64,000 bases of DNA from NCBI GenBank assembly GCA_021798915.1, contig JAJZBM010000001.1:62001-126000 (forward strand), read 5' to 3'. Positions 1-9,164 of the stretch are shown one piece after another. Position numbers and translations under genes: made by a program. The DNA is from Pseudomonadota bacterium. Lineage in GTDB: Bacteria > Pseudomonadota > Alphaproteobacteria > Acetobacterales > Acetobacteraceae. The stretch's first letter is position 1. The number at the start of each line of letters is the position of its first letter. Under the pieces are notes generated by a model, which made no database searches, had not been told where the DNA came from, and saw nothing but the letters and a program-made list of their open reading frames with translations.

Positions 1-720
1 GTTCTGGCGCGGGTCTCGGCGGCGGTGATGGCGATGCCCGGTTTCGGCCAAGCCGATCTCCCGATGACCGTCCGCGCCGGCCTCGCCGTGGTGCTGACGT
101 TGTTGCTGGTGCCGCTGCTCGCGCCGCTGCTGCCGACCGAGCCGGCCAGTATCGCCGCGGTCGCGGCCTTGCTCGCCGGTGAGCTGGTCGCCGGGATCTG
201 GCTCGGCTGGCTCGCCCGCCTTCTCACTCTCGCCTTGCCACTCGCCGGCCAGATCATCGCGCTGATGACCGGGCTTTCGAGCGTGTTGATCGCCGATCCC
301 GATATCGGCGGCCAGGGGCCGGGGCTCAGCCGGCTCTTCGATCTCCTGGTGCCAGTGGTGATTTTCGGCTTCGGGCTGCATGCCGAACTGCTCGCCGCCC
401 TGATCGGCAGCTATCATCTCATTCCACCCGGGGCTGGCCTCCCCGGCGGCGACAGCGCGCGCACCATCCTCGCCGGCGTCGCCGAGAGTTTCGCACTCTC
501 CCTGCGCCTCGCCGCGCCCTTCGTCCTCGCCGGCACCCTCTGGCAGATCGGGCTCGCCCTGTTCGGCCGTCTGGTGCCGCGGATCCAGATCTATTTCATT
601 GCCATGCCGGCGCAGATCCTGGGCGGCGTCATATTGCTCGCGGTGCTGCTGCGGATGGTGATCGTGGCGTGGGTCGGCGCGCTCGGCCCGGGTTTCGTGC
701 AATTGCCCGGCTTCGGCTGA
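1..720 (+). CDS. fliR: Flagellar biosynthetic protein FliR (5' end missing)
   Basis: Integral membrane component of the flagellar type III export gate, normally paired with FliP and FliQ. The reading frame is open from base 1 (V-L-A-R-V-S-A-A-V-M-A-M-P-G-F), which matches the first helix and PGFG segment near the FliR N-terminus. The true start is therefore probably only a short distance upstream of the window; the internal GTG/ATG at 25-30 is not the start. About six hydrophobic helices follow, typical of the family. It ends 15 bases before flhB on the same strand, the usual fliR-flhB order. Assignment is firm; only the N-terminus cannot be seen. Confidence 0.93.
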   Translation, partial: VLARVSAAVMAMPGFGQADLPMTVRAGLAVVLTLLLVPLLAPLLPTEPASIAAVAALLAGELVAGIWLGWLARLLTLALPLAGQIIALMTGLSSVLIADPDIGGQGPGLSRLFDLLVPVVIFGFGLHAELLAALIGSYHLIPPGAGLPGGDSARTILAGVAESFALSLRLAAPFVLAGTLWQIGLALFGRLVPRIQIYFIAMPAQILGGVILLAVLLRMVIVAWVGALGPGFVQLPGFG

Positions 721-735
721 CCCCGTCAGCGGACG

Positions 736-1830
736 ATGGCCGAGGAAACCGCCTCCCCCGAAGACCGCACGGAAGCGGCAACCCCCCACCGGTTGCAGCA
801 GGCGCGCGAACAGGGACAGATCGCGCTGTCGCACGAGGTGCCGGCGCTGATCTCGCTTACCATGCTGGCGCTCGCGCTCTGGCTGCTGGCGCCGATGCTG
901 GCGCATGGCCTGGTCCGGCGGCTGGCTTTTTTTCTTGGCACGGTCGGGCAGCTCGACGTTGCCGGCCGCCCTGGTTTCGTCATCGGCGCCGCGATCAGCG
1001 CCGGCGCTTTCGCGGCATTGCCGGTGCTCGCGCTGACCGCTGGCGTCGGCGCCCTGGTGACATTGTTGCAAACCGGTTTCGTCCTCAAGCCGACGGCGCT
1101 GCTGCCAGATATCGCCCGGCTCAGCCCGATGGCCGGATTCGGGCGGTTGTTCAGCCTTGCGACCTTGCAACGCGCGGGGAAGGATCTGGTCAAGGTGGCG
1201 GCGATCGGGTTCGCGCTCTGGCACGTGCTGCGCGACGCCCTGCCGCTTCTCGGCAGCGCGCCGTATTGGGACGCGGCGACGCTGACTTCGCATCTCCTCG
1301 GCGAGGTCTGGCGGGTTCTGATGACGCTGCTTCTGGTGCAGGTCGTGATCGCCGGAGCCGATATCCTGTTCGAGCGGACACGGCATCTGCGCAACCTTCG
1401 CATGAGCCGCGACGAGGTGCGCCGTGAGATGAAGGATAGTGAGGGCGACCCCCATATCAAGAACCGCCTCCGCATGCTGCGCCGCCAGCGGGCCCGCAAA
1501 CGCATGATCACCGCCGTCCGCCAGGCGACGGTGGTGGTCACCAATCCGACACATTTCGCCGTTGCCTTGCGCTATGATCGCGGCATGAACACCGCCCCGA
1601 CGGTAGTGGCGAAAGGCATGGACGAGATGGCGGCACGCATTCGCGCCGCGGCGAAGGAGCATAACGTGCCGATGGTGGCCAACCCGCCGCTGGCGCGGGC
1701 GCTGCACGAGGTGCCGCTCGATGCCGAAATTCCGGCCGAGCATTACAAGGCGGTCGCCGAGCTGATCGCCTATGTTTGGCGCCTGCAAGGCCGCTTGCAG
1801 CGGCGCGGCGCCGAGGGGCGGCGGTTTTGA
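736..1830 (+). CDS. flhB: Flagellar biosynthetic protein FlhB
   Basis: Export-gate protein that switches the flagellar secretion apparatus from rod/hook to filament substrates. The 364 residues show the charged N-terminus (MAEETASPEDRTEAATPHRL), four hydrophobic segments up to about residue 215, and the cytoplasmic domain with the self-cleaving N270-P271-T272-H273 motif, almost the position it has in Salmonella. The cleaved C-terminal part continues with the family signature A-K-G-M-D-E and the NVPMVANPPLARAL stretch. It sits between fliR and a hybrid kinase whose probable start overlaps the flhB stop, so the three genes are likely cotranscribed. Confidence 0.97.
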   Translation: MAEETASPEDRTEAATPHRLQQAREQGQIALSHEVPALISLTMLALALWLLAPMLAHGLVRRLAFFLGTVGQLDVAGRPGFVIGAAISAGAFAALPVLALTAGVGALVTLLQTGFVLKPTALLPDIARLSPMAGFGRLFSLATLQRAGKDLVKVAAIGFALWHVLRDALPLLGSAPYWDAATLTSHLLGEVWRVLMTLLLVQVVIAGADILFERTRHLRNLRMSRDEVRREMKDSEGDPHIKNRLRMLRRQRARKRMITAVRQATVVVTNPTHFAVALRYDRGMNTAPTVVAKGMDEMAARIRAAAKEHNVPMVANPPLARALHEVPLDAEIPAEHYKAVAELIAYVWRLQGRLQRRGAEGRRF

Positions 1831-3449
1831 GAGCGCGCGCCGCCCGCCTCTGGGCCTCGCTTCTCGCGCCACGGCGGCTGATCGATCGCCTGGCGGCGCC
1901 ACGCGGCCAGGCGGCGGCGCTGCTCGGCGTGATGTTCGATCTCGATACCGTGGCCCTTGCCGTTCTCGACCGCGAAGGACGCATTCTCCGCGCCAGTGCC
2001 GGGCTCAGGCGCCTTGTCGCCAATATCGGCGCGAGCCTCCCGGCAACCGCGCTGGCCCTGTTCACGCCCGCCGAGCGCGAGGCGCTCGGGCGCGATTTCG
2101 CGGCTGTTCTCGGCGGCGCCGATCTTGCCGTCATGGCCCGCCGACGCGCAACGATGCTCGGCCCGACGCCGCGCCGCGTCGAGATCGGCTGCGCCCCGCT
2201 GCGCGAGGCGGATGGCATGGTGAGCGGGCTGATCCTCTCGCTATACGATCTGTCTTCGGTCCACGGTCTGGAGGAGGAGGTCTCGCATGCCCGCAAACTC
2301 CAGGCGGTCGGCCTGCTCGCCGGCGGCATCGCACATGATTTCAACAATCTCCTGACCGCGATCGGCGGCGCGGCGGAGGCAGCCACGGAGGAAGCGGCGA
2401 GCGGTGCCGCGATCGTGGAGATCGAGAGCGCGGTCGCGCGTGGCGCGGCACTGGTGCGGCAATTGCTCGCTTTCGCCCGCCAGCAGACACTACAGCCCGA
2501 AATCATCGCGCTGAACGACGCGGTGCGGAACATTGCGGCAATGCTCACGCGCCTGCTCGGGCGGAACATCGTCCTCACCCTCGACCTCGAGGAGCCGGGG
2601 CGGCATGTGCGGGTCGATCCCTCGCAGCTCGATCAGGTTCTGGTCAATCTCGCGATCAACGCCCGCGATGCCATGCCGAAGGGCGGGCGCCTGACGCTGG
2701 CGAGCGGGCATCTCACCTTGCTTGCGCAAAAAACCATCGGCGCCGAGACGATCCCGCCGGGGCGCTATGTCACGCTCACCATCGCCGATACCGGGCACGG
2801 CATCCCGCCGGAGCAACTCGGGCGGATTTTCGAGCCCTTCTTCACCACCAAGCGTGACGCCGGCGGCAGCGGCCTCGGGCTGGCGACGGTGCATGGCATC
2901 GTGCGGCAATCGGGCGGATTTCTCATCGTCGAGAGCGCGCCCGGCGCCGGCACAAGCGTGCATATCCATCTGCCGCGCGTCACCGCCCCGCAGGTGGCCG
3001 CCCAAGAGACAGCGTCCCCGCAGGCGGTTCCCCCGCGGACAACCCAAGCAATGGCAGAGCCTCTCCGGGAGGAAGACCGGGCGACGGTGCTACTGGTCGA
3101 GGACGAGGCGCCGGTGCGACACTTGGCCGAGCGGGCCTTGCGACGGCGCGGATTCGCGGTGCGCGCCGCGGATTCGGCGGAAGCGGCGCTGGCGCTGCTC
3201 GAAGACGGAACACGGCCGGACCTGGTGGTGAGTGACGTCATGATGCCCGGGATGGACGGGCCGGCCCTGCTCGCGGCGCTCCGCTGCCGCTGGCCGGACC
3301 TGCCGGCGATCCTGGTTTCCGGCTACGCGGCACAGGACGCACGGCGGGCGCTGGCCGAGGAGGAGGCGATTTTTCTCGCCAAGCCCTACACCCTGGCCGC
3401 GTTGGCCGAAGCAGTGACGGAAGGCCTGAAGCGGCGGGCGACGGCCTAA
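1827..3449 (+). CDS. PAS-containing hybrid sensor histidine kinase (CckA-like)
   Basis: Two-component hybrid kinase of about 540 residues. From the chosen start: a PAS-like region (about 35-150), HisKA with the box A-H-D-F-N-N-L-L (phospho-acceptor H170), HATPase_c with the N box (NARDAMPKGG) and G boxes (DTGHGIP, GSGLGLATVHGI), then a receiver domain with D470 in VVSDVMMPGMDG and lysine in AKPY. The H box resembles CckA, the kinase feeding CtrA in alphaproteobacteria, but the transmembrane helices of Caulobacter CckA are not evident. I chose the TTG at 1827 because it overlaps the flhB stop (TTGA) and has GAGGGG about 10 bases upstream; TTG 1776 and ATG 1932 are alternatives. Position behind flhB suggests a link to motility or cell-cycle control (inference). 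Confidence 0.85.
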   Translation: MRARAARLWASLLAPRRLIDRLAAPRGQAAALLGVMFDLDTVALAVLDREGRILRASAGLRRLVANIGASLPATALALFTPAEREALGRDFAAVLGGADLAVMARRRATMLGPTPRRVEIGCAPLREADGMVSGLILSLYDLSSVHGLEEEVSHARKLQAVGLLAGGIAHDFNNLLTAIGGAAEAATEEAASGAAIVEIESAVARGAALVRQLLAFARQQTLQPEIIALNDAVRNIAAMLTRLLGRNIVLTLDLEEPGRHVRVDPSQLDQVLVNLAINARDAMPKGGRLTLASGHLTLLAQKTIGAETIPPGRYVTLTIADTGHGIPPEQLGRIFEPFFTTKRDAGGSGLGLATVHGIVRQSGGFLIVESAPGAGTSVHIHLPRVTAPQVAAQETASPQAVPPRTTQAMAEPLREEDRATVLLVEDEAPVRHLAERALRRRGFAVRAADSAEAALALLEDGTRPDLVVSDVMMPGMDGPALLAALRCRWPDLPAILVSGYAAQDARRALAEEEAIFLAKPYTLAALAEAVTEGLKRRATA

Positions 3450-3514
3450 ACCCCCGATTCCTCGTGACTTATTCCGCCCCATCCGCTTCGTGTCACCAGG
3501 GCATGAGAACCCTC

Positions 3515-3533
3515 TTTGTTCCAAAAGAACAAA
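3515..3533. promoter_or_regulatory. Perfect inverted repeat TTTGTTC-N5-GAACAAA
   Basis: Seven-base arms around CAAAA lie in the AT-rich 255-bp gap between the convergent hybrid kinase and periplasmic binding protein genes. No U-tract follows on either strand, so it does not look like a standard terminator. It could be an operator or a weak structure at the ends of the two transcripts. The rest of the gap (3450-3704) shows no gene. Confidence 0.35.
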
Positions 3534-3704
3534 AATAGTCCGCTTTATTAACGAAATTGCATCGTCATTGTTGCGTTCCTGTTTCTATAAAATCGCCATA
3601 AATCGAGGGATTCTCTATCATTGATCTCATGATGACACGTTATAGTTGTATCGCGCGGACGCCAAAGCCCTCCGCGCGTCGCGCATCAGCAAATATGCTC
3701 AGGT

Positions 3705-4931
3705 TCAGGTGTGAACGAGCGGGCAGCCGCCCTCGCTCATCGGGCGGAAGGCCTGATCGGCCGGAGTGGTCACGACCACTTTCAGCCCGTCCCATGGCCC
3801 GCTGCTTTCCGCCGGGGATTTCGCCTGGAACAGATACGAGGGATGGATCTTGCGCCCGTCCTCGCGGATCTGGCCGGGACCGAAGCAGTCATCATCGGTC
3901 GGCATCGCCTTCATGCGCGCGACCGCCGCCCGCCCATCGGCTTTCGCCGCCGCAACGCCCATATCCTGAACCGCTTTGAGATAATGCAAGGTTGCCGCGT
4001 AATCCCCGGCCTGGACCATGTTCGGCCATTCATTCGGGGTTTTCGGCCGGATGCGGTCCATGAAGGCACGGGTGCGGTCGTTCAGGTTCCAATAGAAGCT
4101 CTCGGTGAGCAGCAACCCCTGCGCGGTCTCGAGGCCGAGAGCGTGGACGTTGCTGTTGTACATCAGCATCGCCGCCACCCGCATGGTCTGCATCAGTCCG
4201 AATTCGCGCGCCTGCTTGATGCAGTTGATGGTGTCCGCCCCGGAATTGCAGAGCCCGAGCACCTTGGCGCCGGAGGATTGCGCCTGGAGCAGGAAGGAGG
4301 AGAAATCGGTGGTGCCGGGAAAAGGATAGGTCACGCTGCCCAATACCTTGCCACCCGCCTCGCGCACGAAGGCAGCGGTATCGCGCTGCAATTGCTGGCC
4401 GAACACGTAATCGGCGGTGATGAAGAACCAGCTATCACCGCCCGCCTTGACCATCGCGCCGCCGGTCGATTTCGCCAGCATATAGGTATCATAGGTCCAG
4501 TGGACGGTGTTCGGGCTGCATTGCTTGCCGGTGAGATCCGCCGACGCGGCGCCGGAATTCAACATCACCTTGTTCTTCTCGCGGCAGATGCTGTTGACCG
4601 CGAGCGCGACCGAGGAAGTCGGCACATCGACGATCGCGTCCACCCCATCCTGGTCGAACCATTGCCGGGCGATGGCGGCGCCGATATCGGGCTTGTTCTG
4701 GTGGTCGGCGGACAGTACCTCGACCACCATATCGCGGCCGGCGGTGAATTCCTGCACCGCCTGGCGCGCGCAAGCGACCCCGGTCGGGCCGGTATCGTCA
4801 CGATAAGGGCCGGACTGGTCGTTGAGGACGCCGATGCGAAGCACCGGACCCTTGGTCTGAGCCAGGGCGGCGCGCTGCATCAGGGTGGTCGTCGCGGCGC
4901 CGGCGATCAGACCCCGTCGTGTCAGGCTCAT
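3705..4931 (-). CDS. ABC transporter periplasmic substrate-binding protein (LivK/AmiC-like)
   Basis: Type I periplasmic binding protein (Peripla_BP_6 class) of 408 residues, the class that captures branched-chain amino acids, amides, urea or aromatic acids for LivFGHM-type importers. The N-terminus SLTRRGLIAGAATTTLMQRAA-L-A-Q is a twin-arginine-type signal. The mature start L-R-I-G-V-L-N-D-Q-S-G-P-Y matches the family's first strand, and later blocks (FFITADYVFGQQL, ADTINCIKQAREFGL) fit the fold. The ATG at 4931 has GAGGGAGAG seven bases upstream; the frame stays open further upstream but without such a site. No permease or ATPase gene is beside it, so the partner transporter must be elsewhere or the protein acts as a sensor. 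Substrate cannot be told from sequence. Confidence 0.85.
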   Translation of the reverse strand: MSLTRRGLIAGAATTTLMQRAALAQTKGPVLRIGVLNDQSGPYRDDTGPTGVACARQAVQEFTAGRDMVVEVLSADHQNKPDIGAAIARQWFDQDGVDAIVDVPTSSVALAVNSICREKNKVMLNSGAASADLTGKQCSPNTVHWTYDTYMLAKSTGGAMVKAGGDSWFFITADYVFGQQLQRDTAAFVREAGGKVLGSVTYPFPGTTDFSSFLLQAQSSGAKVLGLCNSGADTINCIKQAREFGLMQTMRVAAMLMYNSNVHALGLETAQGLLLTESFYWNLNDRTRAFMDRIRPKTPNEWPNMVQAGDYAATLHYLKAVQDMGVAAAKADGRAAVARMKAMPTDDDCFGPGQIREDGRKIHPSYLFQAKSPAESSGPWDGLKVVVTTPADQAFRPMSEGGCPLVHT

Positions 4932-5119
4932 CACGTTCTCTCCCTCGGATACGAGCCGCCGAGATTGGCCGCCGGAGGCCAAGAGCGCAAGCGGCGTGCG
5001 ATGACATCCAGGGCGATCGGGTGAAGGAAGCAAGGCCAGGGACGCCGCCCCTGAACCCCACTTGGGGGACCTCTGAAAAAATCCCTTACGCTGCGGGTTT
5101 GGCGTGATTCTCTAGCTTT

Positions 5120-5153
5120 GACAGAGAAGGATCTCCGACAGAGAAGGATCTCC
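5120..5153 (+). repeat. 17-bp tandem duplication
   Basis: The unit GACAGAGAAGGATCTCC occurs twice head to tail (5120-5136 and 5137-5153) in the leader of the IS remnant. The related leader at about 34980-35000 has a single copy, so the duplication arose in this copy. Confidence 0.85.
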
Positions 5154-5157
5154 CCGG

Positions 5158-5394
5158 ATGCAGCGCGGTTCTGCGGCCTATGGCGGTTTCCGGAAGCAGC
5201 GGCAGATCACCCGCCGGGAAGCGTTTCTGGCGGGGAGGGATCGGGTGATGCCGTGGCGCCGGCTGCAAGCGCTCATCGAGCCGCACGCCCCGGTCGCCGG
5301 GAACGGCCAAGTCCAAGTCCAGCCACCGTCGGCCGATCATCACTCACCCGACAGCCGCTCGGCCAGAAAATCACGCTGTTCAGAGTTTCCCTAA
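5158..5394 (+). pseudogene. IS5-family transposase N-terminal fragment
   Basis: The frame begins M-Q-R-G-S-A-A-Y and runs through R-K-Q-R-Q-I-T-R-R-E-A-F-L and V-M-P-W-R-R-L-Q-A-L-I-E-P-H. This is the conserved N-terminal region of IS5-type DDE transposases (the TRRE-FL, V-PW--L--LI-PH pattern). Similarity stops at about codon 50 and the frame then runs into unrelated sequence to a stop at 5394. No DDE catalytic residues remain, so it is a dead fragment. Confidence 0.75.
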
Positions 5395-5470
5395 GGGCGT
5401 GCCATAAGCGGGGGCCAAGGGCAGCGCCACGGGCCTCGCTCCCCCTCCCCGATTACTCCGTCGGGCGGCT

Positions 5471-6256
5471 TCAGGCGCCGCCGCTCCAGCCGGAAAACCG
5501 CGGTTTTCTCTTTTCGGCGAAGGCCGCCATGCCCTCGCGCTGATCCTCGGTGCCGAACAGCGGCAGGAACAGCGAGCGCTCCACCCGCACCCCCTCGCCG
5601 AGCGTGGTCTCGAACGCCCGGTTGACCGCCTGTTTCGCAACCGCGAGCGCGACCGGGGATAACGCGGCCATTTTCTCGGCGAGCTTCAGCGCCTCGCTCA
5701 TCAACGCATCGTTGGGGACCACGCGGGCGACGAGATTGGCGCGCTCGGCCTCATGGGCATCCATCATCCGCCCGGTCAGGATCATCTCCATCGCTTTCGC
5801 CTTGCCGACCGCACGCGTCAGTCGCTGAGTCCCGCCAGCGCCGGGTATGACCCCGAGATTGATCTCCGGCTGGCCGAATTTCGCACTCTCGGCGGCGAGG
5901 ATGATGTCGCACATCATCGCGAGTTCGCAGCCGCCGCCGAGCGCGAAGCCGGCGACGGCGGCGATCACCGGCTTTTTCACCGTGGTGATGATCTCCCAGG
6001 GGGCAATGAAATCCTCGCGCAGCACGTCCGGATAGCGGCGCGGCAGCATCTCCTTGATATCAGCGCCGGCGGCGAAGGCTTTTTCCGAGCCGGTGAGGAC
6101 GATCGCGGCGATCGCCGGGTCGGCATCGAAAGCGCGCAATTGCGCCCCGAGTTCGGCCATCAACTGGTCGCAGAGCGCGTTCAGCGCCTGCGGGCGGTTG
6201 AGGCGGATGATCCCCGCTTTACCGACGGTTTCGACCGTGACCATTTCCGGCGCCAT
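5471..6256 (-). CDS. Enoyl-CoA hydratase (crotonase family)
   Basis: Hydrates trans-2-enoyl-CoA to 3-hydroxyacyl-CoA in fatty acid beta-oxidation. The 261 residues carry the oxyanion-hole segments ([26 protein letters not shown]) and both catalytic glutamates, in [19 protein letters not shown] and in the following [12 protein letters not shown]. The length is normal for a single-domain short-chain hydratase. The start at 6256 has GAGGGAGA seven bases upstream. It lies 20 bases behind mutM on the same strand, an arrangement seen next to rpsT and dnaA in several alphaproteobacteria; here the following genes are absent and an IS remnant follows. Confidence 0.93.
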   Translation of the reverse strand: MAPEMVTVETVGKAGIIRLNRPQALNALCDQLMAELGAQLRAFDADPAIAAIVLTGSEKAFAAGADIKEMLPRRYPDVLREDFIAPWEIITTVKKPVIAAVAGFALGGGCELAMMCDIILAAESAKFGQPEINLGVIPGAGGTQRLTRAVGKAKAMEMILTGRMMDAHEAERANLVARVVPNDALMSEALKLAEKMAALSPVALAVAKQAVNRAFETTLGEGVRVERSLFLPLFGTEDQREGMAAFAEKRKPRFSGWSGGA

Positions 6257-6276
6257 GGCGATGTCTCCCTCTCGAA

Positions 6277-7119
6277 TCAGCGTTGCTTGCGCGGACAATA
6301 GAACGAACTCCGCCCGGCTTGCACGAGGCGCAGAACGCCGGCGCAAGCCGGCGCGCCGGGGCAATCCGGGCATGGCGCGCCGGCGCGGCCGTAAACCCGC
6401 CAGGCGTGCTGGAAATAGCCGAGTTCGCCCTCCGGCTGGACGTAATCGCGCAAGGAGGAGCCCCCGGCGGCGATCGCCTCGCCGAGGGTCTCGCGGATCG
6501 CCGCGACCAGCCGCGCAATGCCGGCGCGCGGGATCGCGCCGGCCGGGCGGGCGGGGTGGAGGCGGGCGCGAAACAGCGACTCCGCGACATAGATATTGCC
6601 GAGCCCGGCGACCACCCGCTGATCGAGCAGCGCCGTTTTGATCGGGCTCCGCCGGCCACTGAGCGTCGCGGCGAGCAGGGCCCCGGTGAACCCATCCTCG
6701 AGCGGCTCCGGCCCGAGCCCGGAGAGCCGCGGATGCGCGTCCTCCGCGGCACTCGCGACGAGATCGACGAGGCCGAAGCGGCGCGGATCGACGAAGCCGA
6801 CCCGCACCCCCGTCCCGGTCATCAGCACCAGATGGCAATGCGCCGGCTCCGGCGCGTTCGCCCCCGGCGGGGTCAGCACGATGCGACCCGACATGCCGAG
6901 ATGCCAGAGCACGCTTTGCCCGCCGGCGAGCCGCATGAGAATGTATTTTCCGCGCCGGCGAAAGCCGATCACCCGCGCCCCGGTGACGACCCGCACGAAA
7001 TCGGGCGGCACCGCGCGGCGGAGATCGGCGCGGCGCAGCGCCGCGTGCGCGATCACCTGGCCGAGCAGCCGCCCGGCCATTCCGCGCATCACCGTTTCGA
7101 CTTCGGGGAGTTCCGGCAT
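6277..7119 (-). CDS. mutM: Formamidopyrimidine-DNA glycosylase MutM (Fpg), altered zinc finger
   Basis: Base-excision repair glycosylase/AP lyase removing 8-oxoguanine and FaPy lesions. The mature N-terminus P-E-L-P-E-V-E-T has catalytic Pro2 and Glu3; the helix-two-turn-helix region ([20 protein letters not shown]) and the lysine of GRRRGKYI-type loops are present. The start is the ATG at 7119 that gives MPELPE; a second ATG two codons upstream is not used in the family. The C-terminal finger is odd: it has C-P-D-C and then F-Y-C-P-R-K-Q-R, so the fourth zinc cysteine is lysine. It is transcribed divergently from ubiE, 30 bases away. Confidence 0.93.
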   Translation of the reverse strand: MPELPEVETVMRGMAGRLLGQVIAHAALRRADLRRAVPPDFVRVVTGARVIGFRRRGKYILMRLAGGQSVLWHLGMSGRIVLTPPGANAPEPAHCHLVLMTGTGVRVGFVDPRRFGLVDLVASAAEDAHPRLSGLGPEPLEDGFTGALLAATLSGRRSPIKTALLDQRVVAGLGNIYVAESLFRARLHPARPAGAIPRAGIARLVAAIRETLGEAIAAGGSSLRDYVQPEGELGYFQHAWRVYGRAGAPCPDCPGAPACAGVLRLVQAGRSSFYCPRKQR

Positions 7120-7149
7120 GATCACGTTTCAGGCTATAGGAAAACCAGC

Positions 7150-7914
7150 ATGAGCAACAACCCGACCCCCGAGATCGCTTCCGAGACCACCGATTTCGGC
7201 TTCCGCACCGTCGCCCGCGCGGCGAAAAAGCCGCTGGTGCGCGCCGTGTTCGAAAGCGTCGCCCCGCGCTATGACCTGATGAACGATCTGATGTCGCTCG
7301 GGCTGCATCGCGCCTGGAAGCGGCGTTTCATCGCCGGCCTCGCGCCACGCGCCGGCGAGACCCTGCTCGATCTCGCCGGCGGCACTGGCGATATCAGCTT
7401 CGGCTGGCTCACGGCCGGTGGCGGGCGGGCGATCCTCTCCGATATCAACCCGGCGATGCTCGCGGTCGCGCGCACGCGAGCGCGCGACCGTGGGATCGCG
7501 CGCGGGCTCGATTTTCTGATCGCCGACGCCGAGGCGCTGCCGCTGCCCGACCGCGCCGTGGACCGCGTCTCGATCGCCTTTGGTCTGCGCAACTGCACCG
7601 ACAAGGAGGCAGTACTCGCCGAGGCGCGGCGGGTGCTCCGCCCCGGCGGGCGGTTCTTCTGTCTCGAATTCAGTCATGTGCGCGTCGCCGCGCTGGCGCC
7701 GCTCTATGACGCCTGGTCGTTTCAGGTTCTGCCGCGCCTCGGCGGCGCCATCGCCCATGATTCCGGGAGCTACCAATATCTCGCCGAAAGCATCCGCACC
7801 TTCCCCGACCAGGAGACCCTCGCCGCGATGATGCGCGCCGCGGGGTTTGCGCGGATCGCGGTCGAAAACCTCTCCGGCGGGATCGTCGCCATCCATGCCG
7901 GCTGGCGGCTCTGA
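7150..7914 (+). CDS. ubiE: Ubiquinone/menaquinone biosynthesis C-methyltransferase UbiE
   Basis: SAM-dependent C-methyltransferase acting on the benzoquinol (and, where present, demethylmenaquinol) ring in quinone synthesis. The 254-residue protein has family signature 1 ([19 protein letters not shown]), SAM motif I ([12 protein letters not shown]), signature 2 ([16 protein letters not shown]) and the C-terminal [14 protein letters not shown]. The ATG at 7150 is chosen because homology begins there, although the frame is open upstream. The stop overlaps the coaBC start (TGATG). In many alphaproteobacteria ubiB lies between these two genes; here it is absent. Confidence 0.96.
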   Translation: MSNNPTPEIASETTDFGFRTVARAAKKPLVRAVFESVAPRYDLMNDLMSLGLHRAWKRRFIAGLAPRAGETLLDLAGGTGDISFGWLTAGGGRAILSDINPAMLAVARTRARDRGIARGLDFLIADAEALPLPDRAVDRVSIAFGLRNCTDKEAVLAEARRVLRPGGRFFCLEFSHVRVAALAPLYDAWSFQVLPRLGGAIAHDSGSYQYLAESIRTFPDQETLAAMMRAAGFARIAVENLSGGIVAIHAGWRL

Positions 7915-9164
7915 TGAATCTCGCCGGCAAACGGGTTCTGCTGATCGTCTCGGGTGGCATCGCCGCCTACAAGGCTTTGGAACTGATCCGCCTGCTGCGC
8001 GCCGCGGGCAGCGCGGTGACGCCGGTTCTGACGCGCGCCGGGGCGGAATTCGTCACCCCGCTGGCCGTCCAGACCCTGGCCGAAAACACGGTTTTTCAGG
8101 ATCTCTTCTCGCTCACCGACGAGGCCGAAATCGGCCATATCCAGCTCTCGCGCGCCGCCGATCTCGTCGTCGTCGCCCCGGCGACCGCCCATATCCTGGC
8201 GCGGATGGCGGCCGGTCTCGCCGATGATCTCGCGACCACGCTTTTGCTCGCGACCGACAAGCGGGTGCTGGTCGCACCGGCGATGAATGTCCGCATGTGG
8301 CAGCACCCGGCGACGGTCGCCAATCTGGCGACCCTGCGGGCGCGCGGCGTGTTCGTCGTCGGCCCGGAGGCGGGCGAGATGGCGTGCCACGAATTCGGCC
8401 CCGGTCGCCTTGCCGAGCCGGTGGCGATCCTGGCCGCGATCACCGCCTTGCTCGCCCCTGAGCCGCGCGCCCCTGATCCGCTCGCCCCTGATCCGCTCGC
8501 CGCGCCCCCCCTCGCCGGCCGCCACGCCATCGTCACCAGCGGGCCGACGCAGGAGCCGATCGATCCGGTGCGCTACATCGCCAATCGCAGTTCCGGCCGC
8601 CAGGGCCACGCCATCGCCGCCGCTCTCGCCGCCCTCGGCGCGCGGGTGACGCTGATCGCCGGGCCGGTGACCCTTCCCGATCCGCCCGGGATCACCGTCC
8701 GCCATGTCGAAACCGCGGCCGAAATGCGGGAGGCGACCTTCGCGGCCCTCCCGGCCGACATCGCGGTCGCGGCGGCGGCGGTCGCGGATTGGCGTGTCGC
8801 CCGGGCCGGCGGCGCGAAGATCAAGAAAACCGCCTCCGGCGCGCCGCCCATCCTCGATCTCGTCGCCAACCCCGACATCCTCGCCGAAATCGCAGCACCC
8901 GGTCCCAATCGGCCGCGCCTGGTCATCGGCTTTGCCGCCGAGACCGAGAATCTCGCCGAGAACGCCAGCGCCAAGCGTCAACGCAAGGGCTGTGACTGGA
9001 TCGTCGCCAACGACGTCTCGCCGGCGACCGGCATCATGGGCGGGGCCGAGAACGCGGTGCTGCTGATCACCGCTGACGGCGCGGAGACTTGGCCGCGCAT
9101 GGGCAAGGAGGCGGTCGCAGGCAAGCTCGCCGCGCGCATCGCCACGCATTTCGCTAAATCGTAA
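7914..9164 (+). CDS. coaBC: Bifunctional phosphopantothenoylcysteine decarboxylase/synthetase CoaBC
   Basis: Catalyses two consecutive steps of coenzyme A synthesis. The N-terminal FMN domain (CoaC) shows SGGIAAYK, the P-A-M-N-V-R-M-W substrate clamp and the catalytic cysteine in ACHEFGPGRLAEP. The C-terminal CTP-dependent CoaB domain shows TSGPTQEPIDPVRYIANRSSG and the NASAKRQRKGCD region with its conserved lysine. The linker contains a short A-P-D-P-L repeat (about 8455-8505). The length, 416 residues, is normal. It overlaps ubiE by one base. The last codons and stop lie in a 20-bp unit that is duplicated just behind the gene. Confidence 0.96.
   Translation: MNLAGKRVLLIVSGGIAAYKALELIRLLRAAGSAVTPVLTRAGAEFVTPLAVQTLAENTVFQDLFSLTDEAEIGHIQLSRAADLVVVAPATAHILARMAAGLADDLATTLLLATDKRVLVAPAMNVRMWQHPATVANLATLRARGVFVVGPEAGEMACHEFGPGRLAEPVAILAAITALLAPEPRAPDPLAPDPLAAPPLAGRHAIVTSGPTQEPIDPVRYIANRSSGRQGHAIAAALAALGARVTLIAGPVTLPDPPGITVRHVETAAEMREATFAALPADIAVAAAAVADWRVARAGGAKIKKTASGAPPILDLVANPDILAEIAAPGPNRPRLVIGFAAETENLAENASAKRQRKGCDWIVANDVSPATGIMGGAENAVLLITADGAETWPRMGKEAVAGKLAARIATHFAKS

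Larger units (their letters stand above)
5066..5394 (+). mobile_element. Shrunken IS5-family element with imperfect terminal repeats
   Basis: The left end (about 5066: GGGGACCTCTGAAAA) and the reverse complement of the right end (about 5394: AGGGAAACTCTGAACAG) align as imperfect inverted repeats. Between them lies a leader, also present near 34922-35048, and the first 50 codons of an IS5-type transposase (5158-5310). The catalytic middle and the C-terminus are missing, leaving about 330 bp, a MITE-like size. It fills most of the 540-base gap 4932-5470; I see nothing else there. Confidence 0.7.

Noticed and set aside
669-1427. Long frame overlapping fliR and flhB
   Set aside because: Arg/Ala-rich shadow frame; both overlapped genes are unmistakable.
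3515-3533. SOS (LexA) box
   Set aside because: Alphaproteobacterial LexA sites are direct GTTC-N7-GTTC repeats; this is an inverted repeat with N5 spacing and no SOS gene adjoins.
5401-5470. rpsT or dnaA beside ech, as in related gene orders
   Set aside because: No S20-like or DnaA-like coding sequence is found in 4932-5470; the stretch is IS remnant and non-coding.
8455-8505. Frameshift or repeat damage within coaBC
   Set aside because: The A-P-D-P-L repeats are in frame and form the linker between CoaC and CoaB; both domains are intact.
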